Of a stretch of 5,526 nt of DNA, positions 1-5,526 are shown in pieces. The translations under genes were made by a program, and so were the position numbers. Numbering within the stretch: the first letter of the stretch is position 1; each line of letters starts with the position of its first letter. Below the pieces are notes generated by a model. It was not told the origin of the DNA and did not search any database. It saw only the letters and a list, made by a program, of their open reading frames with translations. The stretch spans positions 1 to 5,526 of the forward strand of contig DDUQ01000071.1 of NCBI GenBank assembly GCA_002344885.1, given 5' to 3'. This stretch comes from Comamonadaceae bacterium UBA2334. Its GTDB lineage: Bacteria; Pseudomonadota; Gammaproteobacteria; Burkholderiales; Burkholderiaceae_C.

Positions 1-1
1 C

Positions 2-1138
2 ACAACCTCTCCCCGTCTGTTGGCTGTTGCCGCCGCCCTGACCGTGGCGCTGGCCCTCTGGGGCGTCACGTCGCGCGCGGCTGATCCGGCGCCGGCTACT
101 GCCGCACCGCGCGCCGCGCTCACCGTGACCACGGTGCAACCCCAATCCGCGCAACTCACCGTCGCGCTGGCGGCCAACGGGTCGGTGGCTGCGTGGCAGG
201 AAGCGAGCATCGGGTCAGAAGCCAACGGTCTGCGCGTGGCCGAGTTGCATGCCGCTGTGGGTGACCGTGTGCAAAAAGGCCAGTTGCTGGCCAGCCTGGT
301 GGCTGACACCGTGCAGGCGGACGTGGCGCTCGCCCGCGCCGCACTGGCCGAGGCACAGGCGGTGGCGCAGGAAGCGGCCGCCAATGCCGACCGCGCCCGT
401 TCGGTGCGTGACACGGGGGCGTTGAGTGCACAGCAAGTGGGCCAGTACCTGAGCGCCGAAGCCAGTTCCAAGGCGCGGGTCGAGTCGGCCAAGGCACAAC
501 TGGACGCCCAGCTGCTGCGCCTGAAGCACACCCAGGTGCATGCCCCTGACAGCGGCACCATTTCCGCCCGCACCGCCACGGTGGGCGCGGTGGTGGGGGC
601 GGGTACCGAGCTGTTCCGCCTCATCCGCCAGGGCAGGCTGGAATGGCGCGCCGAGGTCACGGCGGCCGAGCTGTCGCGCATCCAGCCCGGCACGGCCGTC
701 AAGGTGCAGGCCGGTGGCGCGCAGGCGCAGGGCAAGGTGCGCACCGTGGCCCCCACGGTCGATGCCCAGACCCGCAACGGCCTGGTCTACGTGGACCTGC
801 AACCGGGCAGCACCTTCCGGCCAGGCATGTTTGCCCGGGGCGAGTTCGCGCTGGGTGCGTCGGCCGGGTTGACGGTGCCGCAAAGTGCGGTGGTGGTGCG
901 CGACGGTTTCAGCTACGTCTACAAGGTGGGCAGCGACAGCAAGGTCACCCAGCTGAAGGTGCACACCGGCCGCGTGGTGGCCGAGCAGGTGGAGGTGCTG
1001 GCCGGTGTGCAACCGCAGGACCGGCTGGTGGCCAGCGGCGGCAGTTTCCTGGCCGATGGCGACACGGTGAAGGTCGTGGATTCAGTGTCAAAAAGTGCTC
1101 CAGCGCTTGCAGGGCAAGCATCGGCAGCTGCGAAATAA
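2..1138 (+). CDS. RND efflux pump periplasmic adaptor subunit (membrane fusion protein), 5'-truncated
   Basis: Periplasmic adaptor that would link an inner-membrane RND permease to an outer-membrane channel. The frame is open to the window's left edge. The first in-frame start-like codon is TTG at 20, but the preceding codons (TTSPRL) give the charged n-region of a signal peptide, so the true start is probably just upstream of the window. Counting the codon at 20 as residue 1: hydrophobic export segment 2-16 with likely cleavage near SRA-AD (19-22); first half of the lipoyl domain about 50-93 (AAVGDRVQKGQLLASL); Ala/Gln-rich alpha-helical hairpin about 95-166; second lipoyl half about 167-205 (HTQVHAPDSGTISA); beta-barrel about 207-285; membrane-proximal domain about 285-355. 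No lipobox cysteine is visible, so it is not an evident lipoprotein. The permease gene follows by 54 bases, which fits an adaptor-permease operon. The family call is firm; the substrate is unknown. Confidence 0.93.
   Translation, partial: TTSPRLLAVAAALTVALALWGVTSRAADPAPATAAPRAALTVTTVQPQSAQLTVALAANGSVAAWQEASIGSEANGLRVAELHAAVGDRVQKGQLLASLVADTVQADVALARAALAEAQAVAQEAAANADRARSVRDTGALSAQQVGQYLSAEASSKARVESAKAQLDAQLLRLKHTQVHAPDSGTISARTATVGAVVGAGTELFRLIRQGRLEWRAEVTAAELSRIQPGTAVKVQAGGAQAQGKVRTVAPTVDAQTRNGLVYVDLQPGSTFRPGMFARGEFALGASAGLTVPQSAVVVRDGFSYVYKVGSDSKVTQLKVHTGRVVAEQVEVLAGVQPQDRLVASGGSFLADGDTVKVVDSVSKSAPALAGQASAAAK
1105..1119 (+). other. Short perfect inverted repeat at the 3' end of the adaptor gene
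   Basis: GCTTGC (1105-1110) and GCAAGC (1114-1119) are separated by AGG and could form a 6-bp hairpin in the mRNA, 16 bases before the adaptor stop codon. No T-run follows, so it is not an intrinsic terminator. A role in mRNA stability between adaptor and permease is possible but unsupported. Confidence 0.25.
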
Positions 1139-1180
1139 GAGAATGTCTGTCATGAACCGTGATCGAACCGACACCGCACC

Positions 1181-1186
1181 GGGGAG
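1181..1186 (+). promoter_or_regulatory. Ribosome binding site of the RND permease
   Basis: GGGGAG lies 6 bases before the ATG at 1193. It is the best Shine-Dalgarno-like sequence in the 54-base adaptor-permease gap and supports 1193 as the start. Confidence 0.7.
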
Positions 1187-1192
1187 CCTGGC

Positions 1193-4100
1193 ATGAACGT
1201 GTCCGCCTGGTCCATCAAGAACCCGATTCCGGCCGTCATGCTCTTCGTGATGCTGACGTTTGCCGGGCTGTTTTCCTTCTCGGCGATGAAGGTGCAGCAG
1301 TTTCCCGACATCGATTTGCCCACGGTGAGTGTGGTGGCCTCGTTGCCCGGCGCGGCACCGGCGCAAATGGAAACCGAGGTGGCGCGCAAGCTCGAAAACG
1401 CCATTGCACCGCTGCAGGGGCTGAAGAACATTTACACCAAGGTGCAGGACGGTGGTGTGACGCTGACCGCCGAGTTTCGCCTGGAAAAGCCCACTCAGGA
1501 GGCTGTGGACGACGTGCGCTCTGCCGTGCAGGGTGTGCGCGGTGATCTGCCGTCTGACCTGCGCGACCCTGTCATCAAGAAGATGGACCTGGCGGGCGCA
1601 CCCATTCTGGCCTACACCGTGCGCAGCGAGGGCATGGGCGACGAAGCCCTGAGCTGGTTCGTGGACAACACGCTGGTGCGCCGCCTGCTGTCGGTCAAGG
1701 GCGTGGGCTCGGTGTCCCGTGTGGGCGGGGTGACCCGCGAGGTGCAGGTGCTGCTCGACCCGCTCAAGCTGCAGGCATTGGGTGCCACGGCGGCCGACGT
1801 GTCGCGCCAGTTGCGCCAGATGCAGTCCGAAAGCGCTGGGGGCCGGGCTGACCTGGGTGGCAGTGAGCAACCTCTGCGCACCCTGGCCACGGTGAAAACG
1901 GTGGAAGAACTGTCGCGCATCGAGCTGTCCTTGGGTGGGGGCCAGCGCGTGCGGCTGGACCAGATTGCCAGTGTGCAGGACACCGTGGCCGAACGACGTG
2001 CCGTGGCGCTGCTGAACGGCCAGCCGGTGGTGGGTTTCGAGATCACGCGCAGCAAAGGTGCCAGCGAGGTGGAAGTGGGGGCAGCGGTCAGCAAGGTGCT
2101 GGACGAGCTGAAGGCCCAGCACCCCGGCATGGAGCTGACGCAGGCGTTCGACTTCGTCACGCCGGTGGCGGAAGAGTTCGATGCGTCTATGACGCTGCTC
2201 TACGAAGGCGCGTTCCTGGCGGTGGTGGTGGTGTGGCTGTTCCTGCGCGACTGGCGGGCCACCTTTGTGTCGGCGGTGGCGCTGCCGCTGTCGGCCATTC
2301 CGGCGTTCATCGGCATGCATTACCTGGGCTTTTCCATCAACGTCGTGACGCTGCTGGCGCTGTCGCTGGTCATCGGCATCCTGGTGGACGATGCCATCGT
2401 CGAGGTGGAGAACATCGAGCGCCACCTCCAAATGGGCAAAACCCCTTACCAGGCGGCGATGGAAGCGGCCGACGAAATCGGTCTGGCCGTCATTGCCACC
2501 ACCTTCACGCTGATTGCGGTGTTTCTGCCCACCGCGTTCATGGCGGGCATTCCCGGCAAGTTTTTCAAGCAGTTTGGCTGGACGGCGGCACTGGCCGTTT
2601 TCGCCTCGCTGGTGGTGGCGCGTGCCCTCACGCCCATGATGGCTGCCTACATCATGAAACGCAGCGACAAGCCGCACAAAGACCCGTTCTGGATGGGGGC
2701 CTACATGCGCGCCAGCGGCTGGGCGCTGCGCCACCGCTGGATCACGCTGCTGGCGGCGCTGGGCTTCTTTGTCGGCTCCATCATGCTCATTCCGCTGTTG
2801 CCCAAGGGTTTCATCCCACCGGACGACAACTCCCAAACCCAGGTGTACCTGGAGCTGCCACCCGGCACCACGCTGGCGCAAACCCATGCCACCGCCGAAG
2901 CGGCGCGGGCGCTGGTGGCCAAGGTGGATCATGTGAAGAGCGTGTACACCACCATCGGTGGCGGCGCGGCGGGCAGCGACCCGTTCGCACCGGCCGGTGC
3001 GTCCGAGGTGCGCAAGGCCACGCTGACCGTGCTGCTGACTGAACGGGGCCAGCGTCCCGTCAAACAGGGCATCGAAAACCACATCCGCGAGGCCCTGTCG
3101 GTGCTGCCCGGTGCACGCTACAAGGTGGGCCTGGGGGGCTCGGGTGAAAAGTACATTTTGGTGCTGACGGGCGAGGACCCGCATGCACTGGCCACGGCGG
3201 CCGCGACGGTCGAGCGCGACCTGCGCACCATCCCCGGTCTGGGCAACGTGGCGTCGAGCGCCAGCCTCATCCGGTCTGAAATCGCCGTACGGCCCGACTA
3301 TGCGCGGGCAGCCGACCTGGGCGTGACCAGTGCTGCCATCGGCGAAACGCTGCGCATTGCCACCGTGGGTGACTACGACGCTGCGCTGTCCAAGCTCAAC
3401 CTCAGCCAGCGGCAGGTGCCCATCGTCGTCAAGCTGCAGGACAGTGCCCGCCAGGACCTGGACCTGCTGGGCCGCCTGTCGGTGCCAGGTGCGAAAGGCC
3501 CGGTCATGTTGAGCCAGGTGGCCACGCTGGAGATGAGCGGTGGCCCGGCCGTCATTGACCGTTTGAACCGTTCGCGCAACATCACGTTCGAGGTGGAACT
3601 GTCTGGCCAGCCGCTGGGCGAGGTGACTGAAAAAGTGGCCCGTCTGCCGTCCATCCAGAACCTGCCGGCCGGCGTGAAGCAGCTTGAACTGGGCGATGCC
3701 GAGGTGATGGGCGAGCTGTTTGCCAGCTTCGGCCTGGCCATGCTGACGGGGGTGCTGTGCATCTACATCGTGCTGGTGCTGCTGTTCAAAGACTTTCTGC
3801 ACCCGTTCACCATTCTGGCGGCGCTGCCGCTGTCGCTGGGTGGTGCCTTTGTGCTGCTGCTGGTGGCGGGCAAGAGTTTCTCCATGCCATCGCTCATCGG
3901 TCTGATCATGCTCATGGGTATCGCCACGAAAAACTCCATCCTGTTGGTGGAGTACGCCATCGTTGCCCGGCGCGACCATGGCATGAGCCGCTTCGACGCT
4001 CTGCTGGACGCATGCCACAAGCGTGCGCGCCCCATCGTCATGACCACGCTGGCCATGGGCGCGGGCATGATGCCGCTGGCCATCGGTCTGGGAGCTGCGG

Positions 4101-4279
4101 ACCCCAGCTTCCGCAGCCCAATGGCCATTGCGGTCATCGGTGGACTCATCACCTCCACCATCCTGAGCCTGTTGGTCATCCCGTCGGTGTTCACCATGAT
4201 GGACGACCTGGAGCATGGCATCCGCCGCGCCTTGACGTGGGTGCGCGGCCTGGGTGGCAGGCGCGCCGTACAGGGGTGA
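1193..4279 (+). CDS. RND efflux transporter permease, HAE-type (AcrB-like)
   Basis: Inner-membrane proton-driven pump; RND permeases act as trimers that bind substrate in the periplasmic porter domain and pass it to an adaptor/outer-membrane channel. The 1028 residues match the usual 1015-1050. Visible order: TM1 about 11-31; first porter half after QQFPDIDLPTVSV (35-47); TM2-TM6 about 334-487; TM7 about 513-535; second porter half about 540-835; TM8-TM12 about 845-1002. Proton-relay residues are present: Asp399-Asp400 in TM4 (GILVDDAIVEVENIERH), Lys913 in TM10 (GIATKNSILLVEYA) and Arg944 before TM11, corresponding to AcrB Asp407/408, Lys940 and Arg971. The adjacent Asp pair indicates the drug/hydrophobe (HAE) branch rather than CzcA/CusA-type metal pumps. 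The start at 1193 has a good ribosome binding site and gives the standard cytoplasmic N-terminus (MNVSAWSIKNPIPAVML). The family is certain. Multidrug, solvent, fatty-acid or other substrates cannot be told apart from sequence, so no symbol is given. Confidence 0.97.
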   Translation: MNVSAWSIKNPIPAVMLFVMLTFAGLFSFSAMKVQQFPDIDLPTVSVVASLPGAAPAQMETEVARKLENAIAPLQGLKNIYTKVQDGGVTLTAEFRLEKPTQEAVDDVRSAVQGVRGDLPSDLRDPVIKKMDLAGAPILAYTVRSEGMGDEALSWFVDNTLVRRLLSVKGVGSVSRVGGVTREVQVLLDPLKLQALGATAADVSRQLRQMQSESAGGRADLGGSEQPLRTLATVKTVEELSRIELSLGGGQRVRLDQIASVQDTVAERRAVALLNGQPVVGFEITRSKGASEVEVGAAVSKVLDELKAQHPGMELTQAFDFVTPVAEEFDASMTLLYEGAFLAVVVVWLFLRDWRATFVSAVALPLSAIPAFIGMHYLGFSINVVTLLALSLVIGILVDDAIVEVENIERHLQMGKTPYQAAMEAADEIGLAVIATTFTLIAVFLPTAFMAGIPGKFFKQFGWTAALAVFASLVVARALTPMMAAYIMKRSDKPHKDPFWMGAYMRASGWALRHRWITLLAALGFFVGSIMLIPLLPKGFIPPDDNSQTQVYLELPPGTTLAQTHATAEAARALVAKVDHVKSVYTTIGGGAAGSDPFAPAGASEVRKATLTVLLTERGQRPVKQGIENHIREALSVLPGARYKVGLGGSGEKYILVLTGEDPHALATAAATVERDLRTIPGLGNVASSASLIRSEIAVRPDYARAADLGVTSAAIGETLRIATVGDYDAALSKLNLSQRQVPIVVKLQDSARQDLDLLGRLSVPGAKGPVMLSQVATLEMSGGPAVIDRLNRSRNITFEVELSGQPLGEVTEKVARLPSIQNLPAGVKQLELGDAEVMGELFASFGLAMLTGVLCIYIVLVLLFKDFLHPFTILAALPLSLGGAFVLLLVAGKSFSMPSLIGLIMLMGIATKNSILLVEYAIVARRDHGMSRFDALLDACHKRARPIVMTTLAMGAGMMPLAIGLGAADPSFRSPMAIAVIGGLITSTILSLLVIPSVFTMMDDLEHGIRRALTWVRGLGGRRAVQG

Positions 4280-4322
4280 CATGACCGCTCCCGCAGCGGG
4301 GGTGTGTGCCTTGTCCCGGGTT

Positions 4323-4343
4323 TGCCCCTGGTCATGCCCCTGG
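4323..4343 (+). repeat. 9-bp direct repeat TGCCCCTGG, two copies
   Basis: TGCCCCTGG occurs at 4323-4331 and again at 4335-4343, with a 12-base period and only TCA between the copies. It sits just upstream of the promoter candidate for the ankyrin gene. It could be a regulator site on about one helical turn, or chance in GC-rich DNA. Confidence 0.4.
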
Positions 4344-4345
4344 CC

Positions 4346-4374
4346 TTGCACCTGACCGCCGCTGGCGTTAGGCT
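4346..4374 (+). promoter_or_regulatory. Weak sigma70-like promoter candidate for the ankyrin gene
   Basis: TTGCAC (4346-4351) and TAGGCT (4369-4374) are separated by 17 bases, the ideal spacing. Each hexamer matches consensus at only 3 of 6 positions. Transcription would begin near 4381 and leave a short leader of about 25 bases. It is the best candidate seen in this gap, but weak. Confidence 0.3.
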
Positions 4375-4393
4375 GTGCGCCTGCCGTTTTTGC

Positions 4394-4399
4394 GGAGAG
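4394..4399 (+). promoter_or_regulatory. Ribosome binding site that decides the ankyrin gene start
   Basis: GGAGAG ends 5 bases before the ATG at 4405. It favours this ATG over the in-frame GTG at 4375, which would add ten residues in front of the signal peptide and has no comparable site. Confidence 0.7.
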
Positions 4400-4404
4400 A
4401 CGCC

Positions 4405-5427
4405 ATGCAACGCCGACCCCTACTGGTGACATTGCCACTTGCAGCCATGGGGCTGGCAGGGGTGCAGCCCGTGCTGGCCACACCCGGGTGGCAGGCTGCG
4501 CGGGCCAGGGCGCAGGCGATGCGTGACCTGGCCGTGCGGCAAGGCGACCAGGCCTACGGTGCGGTGGTGGCCGATGCATCGGGCCAGGTGGTGGCCGAGG
4601 CACCCAGCCGGGTGGTGGCGCTGAGCGACCCCGATGCCCATGCCGAACGCCAGGCCATTCTGGCCGCCCAGCGGGCCCTGGGTCGGCGTGACCTGGGCGG
4701 TCTGGTGCTGGTGGGCAGCTCGCGTGCGTGCGCCCAGTGCCAGCAGGCGGCCATGCGGGTCGGGCTGTCGCACTTGGTCTGGTCCGATGGCGAAGCGGTG
4801 TCGCCGTTGGTCGCGGCGGCTGAACGGGGTGATGCCGCCGAACTGGCGCGTGCATTGGATGATGGTGCGCCGCTGGACACGCAAGACCTGCGTCAGCGCA
4901 CGGCCTTGCTGGCAGCGGTCCAGCACGGACACGATGCGGCCGCCAGGGTGCTGATCCGCCGGGGTGCCGACATCAACCGTCAGGACGACCGGCAGGACAG
5001 TCCCTTCCTGCTGGCGGGTGCGCGGGGGCGAACGGCCATGCTGGCCGAGATGCTGCTGCCCCCCACGGGCAGTGACCAGCGGCCCGACTATGCCCGGCTC
5101 AACCGCTATGGTGGCACGGCGCTGATTCCGGCTTGTCACTATGGACACACCGAGACCGTGAGGCTGCTGTTGCGGGCCAGCCGCATCGACGTGAACCACT
5201 ACAACCGGCTGAGGTGGACAGCGCTGCTGGAAGCCATTGAGCTGGGCGACGGCGGTGCGGCGCACACCGAAATTGTCAGACTGCTGCTGGCCCATGGCGC
5301 CAACCCGAACCTGTCAGACGGGCAGGGCACGTTGCCGTTGGCGCTGGCGCGGCGCAAAGGACAGACAGCCATTGCCGGTTTGATCGTGGCGGCAGGCGGC
5401 CGCGAGTCGGTTGCCGGGCGCGTGTGA
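4405..5427 (+). CDS. Exported deaminase-like / ankyrin-repeat fusion protein
   Basis: A 340-residue protein starting at ATG 4405, chosen because GGAGAG lies 5 bases upstream and a signal peptide follows at once. Residues 1-25 form the signal (MQRRPLLVTLPLA..., predicted cleavage VLA-TP at 25/26); the RRPLL stretch could be a twin-arginine signal. Residues about 30-125 resemble the zinc-dependent cytidine/guanine/tRNA-adenosine deaminase fold: GAVVADASGQVV, then DPDAHAER with His79 and Glu81, then CAQC with Cys109 and Cys112. These fit the HxE and CxxC zinc/catalytic motifs, although the usual EPC before the CxxC reads RAC. Residues about 133-332 form roughly six ankyrin repeats, with a long loop in the third (about 217-236) and GDGG in the fifth. 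The repeat wording (RYGGTALIPACHYGH, WTALLEAIELGDGG) is like periplasmic bacterial ankyrin proteins of the AnkB kind. The ankyrin part probably binds a protein. Substrate, and whether the deaminase is active, are unknown. It lies 125 bases after the permease on the same strand; a functional link is not shown. Confidence 0.9.
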   Translation: MQRRPLLVTLPLAAMGLAGVQPVLATPGWQAARARAQAMRDLAVRQGDQAYGAVVADASGQVVAEAPSRVVALSDPDAHAERQAILAAQRALGRRDLGGLVLVGSSRACAQCQQAAMRVGLSHLVWSDGEAVSPLVAAAERGDAAELARALDDGAPLDTQDLRQRTALLAAVQHGHDAAARVLIRRGADINRQDDRQDSPFLLAGARGRTAMLAEMLLPPTGSDQRPDYARLNRYGGTALIPACHYGHTETVRLLLRASRIDVNHYNRLRWTALLEAIELGDGGAAHTEIVRLLLAHGANPNLSDGQGTLPLALARRKGQTAIAGLIVAAGGRESVAGRV

Positions 5428-5481
5428 CCGGCGCGTGTGCCTGGCGTGTATGACGGGTGCGTATGCCGGGCTCGTTTGACC
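5417..5481 (+). repeat. Degenerate 13-bp tandem repeat, five units
   Basis: Five head-to-tail 13-bp units start at 5417, 5430, 5443, 5456 and 5469: GGCGCGTGTGACC, GGCGCGTGTGCCT, GGCGTGTATGACG, GGTGCGTATGCCG and GGCTCGTTTGACC. The approximate consensus is GGCGCGTRTGMCS. A more decayed unit may precede at 5404-5416 (8 of 13 matches). The array begins inside the last codons of the ankyrin gene, and its first unit contains that gene's TGA stop (5425-5427). The eleventh base alternates A/C from unit to unit, which hints at a 26-bp higher-order unit. Confidence 0.75.
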
Positions 5482-5483
5482 GT

Positions 5484-5497
5484 CTGATGGGCTGATG
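5484..5497 (+). repeat. CTGATG direct repeat with 8-base period
   Basis: CTGATG occurs at 5484-5489 and 5492-5497, separated by GG. The 8-base period matches that of the perfect repeat beginning at 5503, so it may be a decayed or related slippage product. It is too short to be sure. Confidence 0.3.
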
Positions 5498-5502
5498 AAA
5501 TT

Positions 5503-5526
5503 CTCAACCGCTCAACCGCTCAACCG
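5503..5526 (+). repeat. Perfect 8-bp tandem repeat CTCAACCG, at least three copies, cut by the window end
   Basis: CTCAACCG is repeated without error at 5503-5510, 5511-5518 and 5519-5526, where the window stops, so the array may continue. Eight is not a multiple of three, so copy-number change would shift any reading frame running through it. No gene is seen across it in the window. The bases from 5428 to 5526 hold only this and the 13-bp repeat; no terminator was recognised. Confidence 0.85.

Larger units (their letters stand above)
4280..4404 (+). other. Intergenic region between permease and ankyrin gene
   Basis: 125 bases without a gene. It contains a 5-bp hairpin (CCGCT 4285-4289 / AGCGG 4295-4299) without a T-run, a 9-bp direct repeat, a 7-bp inverted repeat, a weak promoter candidate and the ribosome binding site of the next gene. 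No convincing intrinsic terminator separates the efflux operon from the ankyrin gene, so read-through transcription is possible. Confidence 0.6.

Noticed and set aside
20..22. TTG at 20 as the true start of the adaptor gene
   Set aside because: The open frame continues to the window edge, and the codons before 20 supply the arginine expected in the signal peptide n-region; no ribosome binding site can be assessed in 19 bases.
215..1012. A 265-codon minus-strand frame across the adaptor gene
   Set aside because: Low-complexity His/Arg/Gly-rich translation antisense to a clear membrane fusion protein; no ribosome binding site or domain.
4285..4299. CCGCT/AGCGG hairpin as a rho-independent terminator for the efflux operon
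   Set aside because: The stem is only 5 bp and is followed by GGTGTGTGCC rather than a T-run.
4375..4404. GTG at 4375 as the start of the ankyrin gene
   Set aside because: It adds ten residues in front of a good signal peptide, overlaps the promoter candidate's -10 region at 4369-4374, and lacks a ribosome binding site; ATG 4405 has GGAGAG 5 bases upstream.
1088..4855. A 1255-codon open frame on the minus strand across the permease
   Set aside because: Its translation is dominated by His, Arg, Gln and Gly with no recognisable domain or membrane segments, and it lies antisense to an unmistakable RND permease. It is a by-product of GC-rich codon bias.
4420..5295. A 291-codon minus-strand frame across the ankyrin gene
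   Set aside because: Antisense to a gene with a clear ribosome binding site, signal peptide and domains; its translation has no recognisable features.
5417..5526. CRISPR array
   Set aside because: Repeat units are 13 and 8 bp, directly abutting with no unique spacers.

Overview
The window is GC-rich, densely coding proteobacterial DNA with all genes on the + strand. The composition, codon use, gene style and an efflux adaptor/permease pair followed by an exported ankyrin protein suggest a betaproteobacterium of the Burkholderiales (Comamonadaceae-like). That placement is inferred from sequence style; no marker gene is present.

Layout: (1) Positions 2-1138 hold the 5'-truncated gene of a periplasmic adaptor (membrane fusion protein) of an RND efflux pump. 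(2) After a 54-base gap comes a complete 1028-residue RND inner-membrane permease (1193-4279) with the Asp-Asp / Lys / Arg proton-relay residues of the hydrophobe/amphiphile (HAE) branch. These two genes almost certainly form one operon and make two of the three parts of a tripartite efflux system. No outer-membrane channel gene is present, so it lies upstream or elsewhere. (3) A 125-base intergenic stretch (4280-4404) contains short direct and inverted repeats and a weak promoter candidate. (4) Positions 4405-5427 encode a 340-residue exported protein that joins a zinc-dependent cytidine/guanine/tRNA-adenosine-deaminase-like domain to about six ankyrin repeats. (5) The last ~110 bases are repetitive: a degenerate 13-bp tandem repeat starts inside the end of the ankyrin gene and covers its stop codon, and at least three perfect copies of an 8-bp repeat run into the window edge.

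The efflux genes look ordinary. The two points most worth a second look are the exported deaminase-ankyrin fusion, whose zinc ligands and catalytic glutamate look intact behind a possible twin-arginine signal peptide, and the two adjacent but unrelated short tandem repeat families downstream of it. No RNA genes, CRISPR array, insertion sequence or convincing rho-independent terminator were seen.
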